From positions 3,087,001 through 3,151,000 of the forward strand of contig JASSKH010000036.1 of NCBI GenBank assembly GCA_031763025.1: a DNA stretch of 64,000 nucleotides, in the 5' to 3' direction. Shown one piece after another: positions 45,762 to 58,584 of this stretch (positions are counted from its first letter, which is position 1; every line of letters starts with the position of its first letter). The position numbers and the translations under genes were made by a program. This DNA comes from Macrocystis pyrifera. Lineage: Eukaryota > Sar > Phaeophyceae > Laminariales > Laminariaceae. The notes beneath the pieces were generated by a model, which saw only the letters and a program-made list of their open reading frames with translations, did no database searches and was not told the DNA's origin.

Positions 45762-48700
45762 CTACTTTGTGCGGCGAAGCCTCCTCGGCAATATCGTCTC
45801 TTTCACGGTTTCCTTCAGTGAATATACCATCACGCCGGTCTCGACTATCACCGCCAGTATCATGCCCAGATGGGCGGCAACGAGGACACCTTCGAAGACC
45901 TTTTGGCCTCTAGCTCTTTCGTCGGACACGTCTACCTTCAGCAGGAGAGCGACGTAAATGGTCACAAACACGACAACATGTCCCATGCGACTTATCCACG
46001 AGTCCCATCTCGACGCAAACGGGGCTAACCCTTCCGATATCATCGCGAATACGAACGAAATAATCAGCGTCACAGCAATCTGAGCCGAGGTGTTGGGATA
46101 GATGAAAACGACTGTCCCCGTCAGCAATACCCGTCGACCGCATTCGATTACCTCGTAGTAGAATATCGCCGGCTTGTATGGCTTCCACAAGTCGGAAAAA
46201 AATTGGGTGCGCTGGCTCTCTTCGCGACCAGCTTCGTCCGTCAGCACCCCACGATTCCTATACAGCAGGCTGGTGTACAGGGTTGGGATTCCCACTGTGT
46301 AGAGCAAAACCATGAAGCCTGCGTAAACCTGGAACCCTCTGTGCTTTGAGGAATTACACTCAACACGATAGTCAGCGCGGAGATACGTCTTGCCATCCTC
46401 AAGATCATCACACGCGAACATCTGAAACAGAATAGAACTAACGCTCGAGTACACCAGAAATGTCAGTATCAGCATCATCGACATGTGCTTGTGCCGGATC
46501 CAATGGAGGGCTTCGGCTGGTCCTCGGTTACCTCTTGCCGCCACTAGGTACGTCAATCCAAGGAACATTGTGGCGATGATAGGACCCATCGTTGCCATCA
46601 ACAATCGGCCGTGGATGCCAATGTCGAACAAACAGCCTACCGACAGTTGAACGATCCAGCCGAGGTCGAAGTTGAGCATGTTCACAGTGTCGAGGAAGCG
46701 CTGGAACACGTGAGGGTAGGTGACGTTCGCAATAGCGGTGAACTGGACAGGAAAACGAAACGGTTTGAAAAAACAAATGGGCAGGTATTACGTTGCAGCA
46801 GGTTGTTGAAAAGGTTCTTGCGTCGGCGCTATCGGCGTCGATTATGCATCGTGTCTAGCAATTATGTTGTTGTATCGTGTCTAGCAATTATGTTGTAGTT
46901 CCCTGGGACATATAGTGCCCCCTTCGTCGTGCTATTGGCCAAAGGCTTCCTCGTCAAACATCACAGGCATAAGCTAGAATGCCGTGAAGGCCCAGCTCTG
47001 CACACATTGTTGTACTTCCACCGATCTCACAGAGACGATTAAATGATACCCTGTTAATGTGTATGCTTATGACAGCGTGTACTAGGCAGTACCGGTGCCG
47101 ATTAAAGCCAGACGGCAATATCCATCTTATCAGGGGCCTTCACAATTGGGCAGGCACTATCCAAATCCTGATACCAAGTCAGTGTTACTCTCTATTATAA
47201 TCGGCATTTTGTAGAGACGACCCTGACCTGTGTCACGATCTGCAACGTGACGATGATGATCTTGATAGATTGAAGGGGAATGAACCGCGTCACCCGCTCG
47301 ATGGTCCCGCGGCCATCACCTTCCAGTTGGCTCGACATCGTGTACGACGCGATGACAACCGCAGCGACCAGGCCGAACAAGACAAGAACGACCGCGATCA
47401 CGATTCTGCCTGCTTTGTCCGAGCACTTCTCGCAGGCGAACCCGAAACTCGCGGCATATCGATCGCTGCAAACCGAACAGTCTGTTGCATAGCGACACCC
47501 AGCATGGTTGGATCATCAGCATGTCAGGACATTGTATAGACCACTCACTGGCAGGGGCAACGAGCGGGGGAGATTAGCTAGGGATATTCCGATCTGTAAT
47601 GATAGGCGTTGCCCTCTCTACCCATGTGGTATCAAGTATCAAGCTCATGGACCAAGGTATTTCACAAGATGGAGAAACCCCTCTCCACAGCGCTGTGTAA
47701 AAAATGTGAATGCGTCAAACGCAACAAAATAACGCTTGACTTGCAACTTTGTGTTTGAGCCGTAAACGAGCGATGCGCATGTACCACTGAGATTTGCACG
47801 GTGCTCGTTTCGACCTTGTTCCAACTTCAACCATCGTATGGTCCACATTTTTCAAAGTTCAATTTACTCTAGGATGCCGCTCACATGGTCCTTCGTGGCC
47901 GTTAAGACAGTAGCCAGGTGTCCCAGTCACACCTCCGAGGCAGACATCTTCTCTGAAGCATGCCATCACTTCCTCACTGGTCGGGGTGGCTCGCCAAAAG
48001 CCGCGGTCGATCAAGATTGTTTCCAATGTGGTTGCCCCGCCGACGCTAGTGGCATGCTGCATGAGCTGGGCGCAGATAGGAACCTCGACCGGTTCCTCAA
48101 AGGGGCATCCTTGACAAGAAGTCCGGCATCCGTTGCAAGCAACCTCATAGACATTACCCGACTGATGCGCAGAGCAACAAAAATACACGTTTCAGGTGAT
48201 TCCAACAACGATGTTGGCAACTTTAGTTCGAGATAGAAACTTGTTCATGTGTCACACGGCGGGCGATGTTTGTCGCACGGAGGGTTGTGTTGGTTCAATG
48301 CAACGAGCCCCAGTCTTGACGAGCGGCAAAACAGCCACTTGGAGAAGAGAATGCGTACCTGTGATGTCTGCCACGTCTACCAGACCCGAATCTCGCGCCA
48401 CATGTCTATGAGGTGTTGCTTCGATCAATGCATCGCGACCGTAAAAAGCTTCTCCTTACCTCGTTGAAGTCCAGGTAAGTACCCGGTTGACAGTCGAAGA
48501 CGTTGCCGATGAAGGAGCTGTCCGCTATCCTTCCAACGAAGCCAACGTTGTCTACGGCAGGCCCTTCTCCCTCGCCTGACCTGTTGTCCACAAAGGAGCA
48601 ATTGTCTATGAACGTTTTGCCTCCTAGTCTCAAAGCCCCGCCAATGGCCGCTGTGTTACCCATGAATATTGTGTTGGAGATGTGATCTTGGCCAGCTACG

Positions 48701-51700
48701 CTTTCAATTGCCCCGCCAGTTGCTGTTGCCCGGTTGTCCACGAACAGGCATCCATCGAATTTAGTTGCAAATTCTGATGCTATCTCGAACGCATTGAGGT
48801 TTTCATTGCCCGAACCAGTGACGTACGCACCACCGCCGGCCTCAGCGAAGTTGGAAACAAACCGTACAGCGGGGAATACCGGGCCAACATTAAAACTAGA
48901 TACGAAGACCGCGCCCCCCACGACCCCGGCAGAATTACCATTGAACAATACGTTTGGCCACTGAAACTTGACGGACAACATCCCGTTCAATGCTAAACCA
49001 CCGCCGGTTGTCCCGGCTGTATTGTTCGTAAACGTAGTGGACCCATTAATGACAAGCGTTGAACTCCGAGGGTTGAATACCTCGTCTAGAAAAAATGATC
49101 CGATTGCTCCTCCAGAGAAAATAGCGTTGTTGGATGCAAAATCCGTCCGCCCACTCCATTCCGCTGATGATCCGTCTACGAGGTAGAGGGCACCGCCGAA
49201 GACTGCCGAACAGCTTTGAAATGCTGTATCTCCGCTCCAGGTCATATTAGAGTCACCTACTACGTATGCCGCCCCCCCAGATACAATAGCGGAATTGTTG
49301 TAGAACAAGCTCTCTCCGTTCCTGGAAATCCTAGAACCTTTGCTCATCCACAAAGCGCCACCAGCTCCGCCTTGAACCGCAGACGCACGGTTATCTGCCA
49401 GCGTCGTCTTCCCACTCCACGAAACGTTAGAGTTTACCACACTAAAAGCACCTCCATTTGTGGCCGAGTTATTGACAAACTCCACACCTCCGTCCCACGA
49501 AACACTAGAATGCTCGCCAGCGTGCACTGCCCCTCCACCGAAGGCGGTATTCCCATGAAAATTTGTGCTCCCGAGAAAGACGACACTCGAGTCAAACAAG
49601 GACACCCCCCCCCCATTGTGGTCACCCAAGTTGTTGACAAAAGTCGACCTCCCTGTCCAGACAGCGGTAGCGCTATCCACGAAAACAGCACCACCAGACC
49701 CCAGGGCTTGGTTCTCGGCAAACATGGTCTCCCCGCCGAACGTAACAGCGGAATCCACCATGGTAAGGGCACCACCTGCCGGTGTGAAATCGGATCTGTT
49801 CGCACCCAAGGCGAGATTCCCGTGAAAGGTGGTCCTCCCGTCTAAGGAGAGGTTTGAGCGATGTTGTGCATAAACAGCACCCCCTTGTCCGGCCACGTTG
49901 CTTAAAAACGTCGTCTCCCCGTCCCACGCAATGTTTGAGTAGTCGGAGCCATACACAGCACCTCCTAGGGCTTCGGCGGTGTTGACAGAGAATGTTGTAT
50001 TACCGCTCAACGTAACAGTGGACTCAACCACTCCAAGGGCACCACCACCTGATCGTGGAATAGCGGATAAACTCACACCCACGGCCATGTTCTGGTGGAA
50101 GGTGGTAATCCCGCCCATGGAGAGGTACGAGTTCGAATGCACAAACATGGCACCCCCGTCCTCTGCTAAATTTCTTGAGAGCTTTGTCTCTCCACTCATT
50201 ACAACGATCGCGTCGTCGAAAACCGACACAGCGCCTCCCTGTGTTGCCACGTTGCTTGAAAACGTCGTCTCACCGCTCAAGATCATATTGGAGTACACGG
50301 AAACAAACACAGCGCCCCCCCCTTCTCCGGCGGTGTTAGCGGAAAATGTTAAGTTCCCACTCAAGGAGGCAGTGGATCCGCCGCTTATCATCATCGCACC
50401 TCCACTCAAGCCACTGTTTTCTATAAATCTCGTGTTCCCACTCCAAAAAGCACTGGAGCCATTGATCACTCGCATAGCGCCCCCGGTGAAGCCGGCTGTG
50501 TTGTTCCTGAATATTGTGGTCGCATTCCAGGTAACGTGGGAAGCGCCTAGTACATGAAGCGCACCTGCAAACTGCAATGCACTGTTCTGGTCAAATATGG
50601 TATCCCCGTGATATTCAGTACTAGCGCTGCTCTGGACTGCAAGAGCCCCTGCGCTCCCCACCGCTCGATTTCCACGGTATGTGACCTTTCCACTCCAAGA
50701 CAAGCTAGAACGCTCCGTGATCATCACAGCGCCTCCATCGCCGCCAGCCGTGTTGTTGAAGAACGTTACACTCTCCCCAGTGCAGACGCTGTCCAGCACG
50801 AACATGGCACCACCGTCCATGGCCGCGGTGTTATCAGAAAAGCTGTTCTGCCCAACGAATGACACCACCGAGCTATCGGACGCATACACAGCACCCCCGT
50901 GGCCGATGGCAGCATTGCCGAAGAAAGTTGAACCGACGATAGTCAAATTCGACCGCGCTGCAGCGATTGCTCCGCCGACGGTGCCAGCACCATAGCTCAC
51001 ATTAATACCGGTCACGTGAACGGAAGCGTCCACGACAGTTAACAGCCGAATAGCAGAATTCCCATTCATACCAGCGGTTGAACCGTCGCCCGTCATACTC
51101 AGAACAGTCCCATCGAACACGTAAATCGTCTGGTCGACGACGACCTCTCCTCGCCACAACACCTCGAACGACCCACCAGAGCAATTCACAGCTTCGGCTA
51201 GAGCCCTGGCTTGTGCCGAATCCTCGACAACCCACACACGCTGGCCGTTCGCTGGGCAAGGCACAGAGGTAGATGGCGGCGGCGGCGGCTTGCAGTCGTA
51301 GATTTCATCACCAGCGCTCGGGTCCAGGCAGTCGAACTCGCTATAAACACAGGCACGGCCACTGCAGGTACACAAGCAGCAATCCCCTTCGTCGTAGCCG
51401 CAAGCCTGATTGTTGTTCTCAGCAGTACACACTCCGTCACCTATCGATAACACATTGCCTGCACATTCAGGGTATTGGATGGCGGTGGTTAGGTCGAAAC
51501 AGGCTGAATCTTCGCAACTGAAGCCGTTAGAGCCACAGGGGTGCAAAGGGCCATCCGTGCAGGTACATTCACAGCAGTCTCCCCCATCGTAGCTGCAACC
51601 CAAATTGTTGGTTTCCGGATCGCACGCTCCGTCATGTAACCATGTGATATCCCCGGTGCAATTTGGGTATTGAGATGGATCTTCATCAGGACAGGCCGGG

Positions 51701-51924
51701 TCCCGGCAGTCGAAGCCGACGGAGCCACACTCATAAATACCATCAACGCACGTACACGCGCAGCAGTCGCCCCCGTCGTATTCACAAGCCAGGTTGTTGG
51801 TTCCAGAGTCACAGTACCCGTCATTCAGCAAAGTCAAGACCCCGGAGCAGGTCGTCGTCTGGGATAAGCACTGGCCCAACACCAGGACAAGGACGCCAAG
51901 GACGACGGCGACGCACCGGACCAT
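45762..51924 (-). CDS. Secreted/surface LNR + Pmp-like beta-helix + multi-pass membrane protein, intact four-exon gene
   Basis: Exons are 51924-48460, 48161-47885, 47481-47228 and 46742-45762, joined by GT-AG introns: donors GTAAGG, GTGAGC and GTCAGG, acceptors CATCAG, CAACAG and GTCCAG. Together they keep one frame of 1658 codons plus TAG. The ATG at 51924 is chosen because a signal peptide (residues 1-22) follows at once; an upstream in-frame ATG at 51978 has no such feature. Residues 26-59, 89-122 and 154-187 are Lin-12/Notch repeats (DG.CD..NN..C.YDGGDCC). Residues ~225-1150 are some two dozen Pmp-type repeats (GGA, F..N.A) forming a beta-helix with many N-glycosylation sites. Exon 2 is Cys-rich; exon 3 completes a GPYCSVC motif and begins the membrane region; exon 4 adds about six or seven helices. 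Such architectures are expanded in brown algae. The role (adhesion, sensing or channel) is unknown. Confidence 0.85.
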
Positions 51925-52496
51925 CCGCGAGCCTCGAGTCCACTCTCCCCCGATGAAGACACCCTGTAAATTCAACATAGAAACAAAATCGTTCGCTCGA
52001 ATGAGGGGGCAGGCACTTGGTCATATGGGTTTCAAGATTGCACGAACCAGTAAAGGCGAAGGTGATCTACCATAGCAAGGAATCGATTCGTGGAATATAC
52101 CCTCATACCCTGAAGTTGCAAACGTTGAGCGGCAATTCCCAACAAGTCTTACGACCAGAAAGAGATTGACCATACGCCCTCAAAATCGCGGTCAACGTGA
52201 AACCATGTCTCGTATGATCAAGTTTTACTGTACTCCGAGTAAAAACATGCACCATTATAGGGGGTGGGAGGTAGTACAAAATACCTAGTATCCATTTTTG
52301 ATGATGCTCAAGCTCTTTCGGCCTTTTTCGAAAATGTGAGAGAAGTAAAAAAAGCATGAGCGCCGTCGAAAAATAATTTTTGCTCTAAACAAATTTGGAT
52401 CATGATCGTATAGGCTGTCACTAAGATCGCTCGAAACAAGAACTTTGACATCGTGTCTACCAATGTATTTTTCTGGGTGTATGGGATGATCATATC
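51925..52496. promoter_or_regulatory. 5' flank of the intact gene
   Basis: Upstream of the minus-strand start, this ~570-base region must hold the 5' UTR and presumably the promoter. I see no unambiguous TATA or initiator motif. It differs from the left copy (4697-5269) by more small indels than the exons do. Confidence 0.3.
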
Positions 52497-52778
52497 TTGA
52501 AAATAGTTACTTTGAATCTTGACCACCGAAGTTCGTACTTGAAGGTGACCCCAAAAGGCAAAACATTAACAATTAAAAACGTCGAGAAGTACAATTTGGA
52601 ATCTTACTCGGGGCATCGTGGGAAACAAACGGTGGGCGAATTATTGTCTTGGTTCTTGCATCATGATGACAATCCGCAGTTGAGCACGTGTTTCTATGTT
52701 GAGCACTACTTACCAAAACAAACAGGAAAACTAACCCAGGCTGGACTATTATTTTCGAATGGGGGCGTTCTATACTAA
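52497..52778 (+). other. Small open frame, right copy
   Basis: 93 codons opening on TTG, the counterpart of 5270-5494. It reads past the point where the left copy stops (CAAACA in place of AATAAACA). Not recognised; possibly a relic exon. Confidence 0.15.
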
Positions 52779-53048
52779 ACTCAGTACCACAAGTTCCGAA
52801 TTTATTCTCCGTCCTGTAATGTAAACCTTAAACTGCCTTTCATATTGTTCCCTTTCATACAATAGTGTTAATCTTGACACGTGTCCCGCACTACCGTAGG
52901 GGCGTGATTGCACGTGTGTGGTTGCCAGTACCGTACGGCACTCCCGTATATATCTTCTCTCTCATCTACAGCAAGCTGCAGAGCGAGGCTGGAAGGTTTT
53001 GTAATGATGTGGAGGCCTGAACCGGCACCATTCACAGCCCCCGTAATG

Positions 53049-53162
53049 CAACCGGCATTAGTGAGAGGCCGCTCCCAATAACACCCGTACCGCCATTAGT
53101 GACGGTTTCGGTTGTGCTAAGCGATTTCACCGTCTATTGGGAGCAGTGGCACTATTGAACCG
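53049..53162. repeat. Inverted-repeat element with CTCCCAATA arms, right copy
   Basis: Same hairpin as at 5825-5938, with a few substitutions in the arms and loop. Confidence 0.55.
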
Positions 53163-53414
53163 ACACTATCGGGAGCCCCCCGCTGTACTTGTGTCTACAA
53201 GGTTTCACTTCGGAATTATTTTGACTTGGAGTTCCGGGGGTGTCGCAAGCTGGAAAGGGAGAGAGAACACAGCCGACATTCGTTCCTTGCGCTACTCGTA
53301 CGTAGCTGTCGGACAAGAACGAAGAACATCAAAAGGTCTTGAATACCAAAAAAACCCAGAATAGCCTCCGGGGAAGAAACACCGACCAGCCCAAACAAGT
53401 TTATAGTTTATAGT

Positions 53415-53625
53415 TGAGTCCTATTGTGGAATCTGCATTTTATATAGAGCTGCACCCTGCGTGGGGTATCCCCCACTAACATGTACCCGCTAAAATTGGA
53501 TCCATTACTAGACCCGGGTAACGGGTACCCGGCGGGTGTTACGGGCTGTTAGGGGGTAGCCGCGCCGAATTGGCGGGTACCCGTCCACCAATTACCCGGG
53601 TATTATTCACGGGTACCCGGCCACT
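53415..53625. repeat. Cluster of GGGTACCCG palindromes, right copy
   Basis: Counterpart of 6186-6405. Several changes keep or improve palindromy (for example CGGGTACCCGG here for CGGGTACTCGG there). Confidence 0.5.
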
Positions 53626-54720
53626 ATAGAGGCGATCATACGTCTGACGTGGCGGTGATTTTACTCGGTATCTGACACAAAGAATGGGTAATAGTATGGA
53701 CTTGGGTTTCATGTCCAATGCTAAATATTGGGTGCCACTTATAGTCGATATTATCACAGAAGCAGGAGATTGGCCGTCGACAGAATTCCTGAGTATACAT
53801 AGTACCTTATGATATCTCGTGTACTTATATTAATAGCATACACGCCCGTGTACAGTTTGATTAAGATAAAGCCTTCAAAGTTCAAACTGAGATTGAGAGG
53901 GCGGTGCAAAACCACTCCCTACTCCACATGAAACATTCGAGAACGAACACCCCTACATGGATAGATACGTGCCGGGTACCAGTACTGCGTACCAAACGCA
54001 GGGAATCAAAAGTTTAATCATAAGACACAAGCGAGAGCTACTTACTACTGCTGCTGCCAATGAGCAGGAAGCGTCGCAAACAAAGGAAACGCGAGCGGGG
54101 TGCATGCCAAGAAAACATGAAACTCGGGGAATGGTGCATACGGCACCCGGCGTAGGATAGATCCACGGTATGTATCGACACACGTGAGGACGGTACGACA
54201 CCATCAGGTACAATGCGTACCTGGTGTAGACTAGAGCCGAAACATCTGAGTGATATTCCACAAAAATAAGTCGAGGCACGTGCCCGAGGCGTACGAAATG
54301 ATGCAGGAAGAAACATGCCTAGTGCCTCTTAATAAACCCCGGACCTTGACTCTCGTGTGAGTGCTGTAACGAATCAAACTGACCAACACGAATTGACTAG
54401 TGTACTGTACCCCAATCAACCTCCTGTAACTGACTTGACGGCCTTTTGTTTCGGTATCCCCTCTCCCCTTTTGCGGAGTTTTGATTTGTTGTAAGCGTCC
54501 CCTCATCATGCCTGACTGACGAATGCCTCGCCCCTTCGTTCAGAAGACATCCGCCAAGGCAAGCAGCAACTATTAATACTAGTAATACAAGAATCTATTA
54601 CTTTCAACATCGTCAAGCACTTTGTGTCAGTGACTAGAGCAGAGCTAGAGGCACACCTGCTAGCAGTAGTCGGTCCCTAGGTCCACACTTACATACACTC
54701 AACACTGGCGTCGTCGACTA
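53626..54720. other. No gene seen
   Basis: Non-coding part of the duplicate. It contains the ~87-base segment (54317-54403) missing from the left copy, which is bounded by two CTAGTG motifs at 54319 and 54397. Confidence 0.5.
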
Positions 54721-54825
54721 TTACGGGGGACCATAGTAAATAGGACCTACGGTACACACAAAAACCTATATATTTACCTACTTTTACCAACAATATTTGG
54801 TCATATTTACTATGGTCCCCCGTAA
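54721..54825. mobile_element. TTACGGGGG element, duplicate of the copy at 7399
   Basis: Same insertion site and same decayed right flank (TT) as at 7399-7503. One substitution is visible (TCATATTTAC for TCACATTTAC). Confidence 0.85.
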
Positions 54826-56317
54826 TTGACGCTTTTGGCAACTGTTCGAGGTCTTTTATTTCTCGGCGTAAAATTTAGCTATTCGCTCTTGCAGCCTGCT
54901 TTTTCGGCTTCTTGCTGTTTATTCGATGTCTTCTCTTTTGGTGATTGCGTTCGAGAGTATGGCATCCACTCCTTCCCCAGCGCGTCGCGCGGTGTGACTG
55001 GTGCAACAGCCGCTGTAGGCCGATGCGATGTTGGCCCGTGGGACGTAGGGGACTTTTCGTGCTCTCCCGGTCCGCCTGCAAATTCGCTTGCTGGTACTGT
55101 AACACGAGCGTTTGTGTTGGTGCTGCTGTATTTGGTGGTATCATAGCCCCGCTGTCACTGCTTGCAACAGGTAGATACTCGTTCCCTTTACCCACGCTTG
55201 CCGCTGGTTCGATTCTGCAGCCCGCTGCAATCTCGGACAGCGGCAAGCGCGCTGGCCCCAGTACATCACTCCGGGCAGCCGGTTCCGTTCTGGGCGCAGC
55301 AGAATGTTCGTTTGGTCTCTTTAAATGACAGTTACGTACCGGTTGGTACCATTACCTATCGTAGATTATGTGACTTTTGACATCTAAGAATGTAATAGGT
55401 GACGCACGAGGCTCACTTCTTCTCTGCGCCTACCCGGTGGGCGACCTTTAATACACGGCCTGAAACATTCATCCATAGACCGCCAGGCCTTAGGGGGTTC
55501 CGAGCCACCGAAGGGTCAACGGAACTTGCCCCCTCAAGTGTTTGAAGTTGAGACAGCACTGTGGTCCACTGCTGCAAAAAAGGCTGGGAACCGGTACCGG
55601 GGGGTCCTCGAAGCAGCCGAAGGGTTCATGGTGAGGTGGTACGAAGATGCGGCACAGCTGAGAAGGCAGCGCTGCGCATCCGCAGTGGGTGTGGTGTCCA
55701 AGGGAATGGGGGGGGGGGGGGGTAACAAGAGGAGTGGGAGGAAACCCGACCAAGGGAATGCGGGGAGGGGCGGAAATAGGAGGTCCAAGAGTAGAAGGGA
55801 AATCGCGGTGGACGAAAGTAGGAAGGGGATGGCAGACAGGGTAGCAAGGCACCAGACCGACTAGGAAGTAGAACAACATGCCTATGCTACTCGTGCCGGC
55901 AACTGGTGCAGCTGGTTCGAACGTGGTTTTCCTTTGGCTTCTTTTTCTTTTTGCGCTTGATCCTCTGTGATGTTTTATTTACGAGTATTTTCTTTCTCTT
56001 CCTTTCTTCTATTGATAAGCTCCAAGGGGACGCTGGCACCCAAGCGTCCCCTGGTTCACGGGTTTCCGTAGATGTTTTATCGGGGGAAAAAAAACATCGC
56101 TATCTTCACACGCTGCGTTTAGAACTTCGGCTGGTTCGTGCTCACCAGAGAGCGACGATGACTTGTTATGGGTTCGTCACAGCAGCTTGTGTGGCTCTCG
56201 AGATTGACTCCCCGCAGGTTCTCAACAGAGGCCTATACCTCGAGTAAGAGGTGCTCCAGTGATCGAAATGGGTCGAAAATTGGGGTGCACGAAATGAGAC
56301 AAAAAACAACCCCCAAC
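54826..56317. other. No confident gene, right copy of 7504-9001
   Basis: As in the left copy, only low-complexity Gly/Arg-rich frames with indel-shifted upstream parts are present. A G run lies at 55709-55721. Confidence 0.4.
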
Positions 56318-56560
56318 TGCAACACCCGCAGAACCTTCTGGCTATCGCAAATACCGTATTTTTGCGACACCGCGACGTGGTTGCCGCACACGCTCCGGAT
56401 CAGCGACGTACTACGAGTAGAGTCTCAGCATGGTGTAAGGCTACCATTGAAGCTATCGTGTAGCCAAAACGGGCCAGTACTCGAGGAGATATAGGGTATC
56501 CTATAGTACACCCAGGCTGATGTCGCAAATAAGCCTTATTTCACGTTTATCCAGAGCGGG
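56318..56560. repeat. GTGTCGCAAATA repeat family, second locus
   Basis: It begins exactly where the segmental duplication ends. It shares the AACACCCGCAGAACC, CGACGTGGTTGCCGCACACGCTCC and AACGGGCCAGTACTCGAGGAGATATAGGGTA blocks with 10870-11030. Confidence 0.75.
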
Positions 56561-57944
56561 TCATCCTGGTGCACTGTCAGAATAGTCACACTGATGTCGT
56601 AAAGCCGCATTTGACGACATCGCACGACGTTCGTCGGGCGCGCCCCGTTTAGACCAGGACAACCACGGTGGCTTATTTATAGCATGAGCTCGGACTATAC
56701 CACTGAACAGCATGTTTCCACGAGTACATCGATCGTTAGCCACGTCATCGTGAATCGATGGATTTGAAATTTAACTTACTTATATTGCCGCGCCATGTTC
56801 TAATAAGTCGTACGTACTATATTTGAGAGCGCTGGTATCGTCCAAAGCGCCGGGTGCTCTGTTTACGCGTCTATTAACATGGGCACAAATGAAGGGCACA
56901 TAAGTTTATTGTGCACGCTGCGCTCTGTATATGGTTTTTGTACTTGTCTGTGGATGCTATCGAAATAGGTGGGTGTATATCATCTACAGCAGTAGTATTA
57001 TAGTACCGCAGTAAAATCGGCGTTCGTTCCGTGCAACCATCATCACCCACCAATGTGGTTGTTTAATTGACCTTTAACAGCCGTGTGTGAAAGCGCCTAT
57101 CCCTCAGGCGTTTATCAACGCCTATCGTTCTGCAGCACAGGGCTGAACAAACTTTCGAAACGCTGTGCACAAACAGTTTTTGTCGAATTAGTTAAGGCAA
57201 CGAACACACCCCATAGATGCACAGAGGGCGGCCATGCTGCAGCTTGCCTAGCTATGCACCATCTTCGTTGTTAGCGTTCTTTCCGACACATTATCCTGCT
57301 TGTTGTTGCACCAACAGCAGTCCACAGTATCCGCACTGCTGTCGTATTGGCATATACTATTAATATTAATAGTCTAACTTAGGGCACATGCGTAGCATGT
57401 AGTTTGTAAACGAATTCCCGATGTTTATCTCTAACGGTTGTGAAACAACAGAAACCTACAGCGGACTGCATGAGTTCAATGTAAACGGCAGAGGGGTTAG
57501 CCGCCTTGTTCATGGTGACGAAGAAGTCGGTATGTGTAACGCGTGTAGAAGATCTTGAGTTCGTAGGCTGCTTGGAAGGTGTCCTTCGATGCCCTGCAGT
57601 ATTGTGTAGAGTTCCCACCGTCCTGTTGTATGCTGTACGCACTGGTGCGCGGGTTGGAGGTTTTGCCATAAGCTTAGGCAGAATGCTTGCGGAGAGAACC
57701 CCAACCATTATGGAAGACTCATCAACATCCCGCAACTAACTGCAGCAGATTGTGCGCACTGACCTGCCCCACTCAAATCATGCGTAGTCTCCTCGTCCAG
57801 CTACGCAGTCAATTCCCGATTATTTAGAATGCCCTGGTCGGCGAGGCATTCTGATGGGTTTTGCATAGTTTTCGCACTCCTAGCCTATCGTGTTTGTGCG
57901 TTTACTCTGTTGTTATGTAGCACAGCAGCAGTAAGTAGTACTAG
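56561..57944. other. No confident gene; possible decayed coding remnant near 57379-57735
   Basis: On the minus strand a 118-codon frame (57735-57379) and an overlapping 64-codon frame (57704-57510) each have stretches with protein-like composition, such as WELYTILQGIEG and NKAANPSAVYIELMQS. Coding-like sequence appears to move from one to the other near 57530. This may be a frameshifted pseudogene fragment, but I cannot name a family. The remainder is empty. Confidence 0.25.
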
Positions 57945-58560
57945 GACACCCCATATCTCCTCGAGTACTGGCCCGTTTTGGCTACACGATAGCTTCAATG
58001 GTAGCCCTTCACCATGCAGAGACTGTAATGGTAGTGCGTTGCCGACCCGGAGCGTGTGCGGTAACTACGGCGCGGTGTCGCAAATACGGTATTTGCGACA
58101 CGCGTGTCGCGAGTATGGCTTAATTATATTTGCAACACCAGCCAGAAGATTCTGCGGGATGTACCAGGATACCCTGTATCTCTTCGTGTACTGGCCCGTT
58201 TTGGCTACACGATGGCTTCAATGGTAGCCCTTCACCATGCTGAGACTCTACTGGTAGTGCTTTGCCGATCCGGAGCGTGTGCGGCAACCACGTCGCGGTG
58301 TCGCAAAGACGGTATTTGCGACACGCGTGTCGCAAATAAGACTTATTTGCGACACCGATCTGAACGTTTTGCGGGTGCACCAGGATGCCAGATATCTCAT
58401 CAAGTCCTGGCCCGTTTCGGCCATGCAATAGCTTCAATGATGGCCCTGCACCATGCCAACACATCTCTGGCGGTGCGGAACTGATCTGAGGTATGTGCCG
58501 CGAACGTTACGCGGTGTCGCAAATTAGAAATTACGACACCTGTGTCGCAAATAGTATTAC
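57945..58560. repeat. GTGTCGCAAATA repeat family, third locus with perfect palindromes
   Basis: Two or more ~190-base units share CTGGCCCGTTTTGGCTACAC, TTCAATGGTAGCC and CGGAGCGTGTGCGG. A perfect 24-base palindrome (ATTTGCGACACG and its complement) lies at 58314-58337. An almost perfect hairpin (CGCAAATAAG, one-base loop, CTTATTTGCG) overlaps it at 58331-58351. Confidence 0.8.
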
Positions 58561-58584
58561 CCTATATACATTATTGTCCTTTTT

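Larger units (their letters stand above)
47217..56317. repeat. Segmental duplication, right copy (~9.1 kb, direct)
   Basis: Direct duplicate of 1-9001. It is longer mainly because of about 87 bases at 54317-54403 and a 7-base tandem duplication (TATCAAG) near 47636. Identity ends at about 56317, just before a block (AACACCCGCAGAACCTTCTGGCT) that also occurs at about 11027 in the repeat-rich DNA beyond the left copy. The real left limit cannot be seen. Confidence 0.95.
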
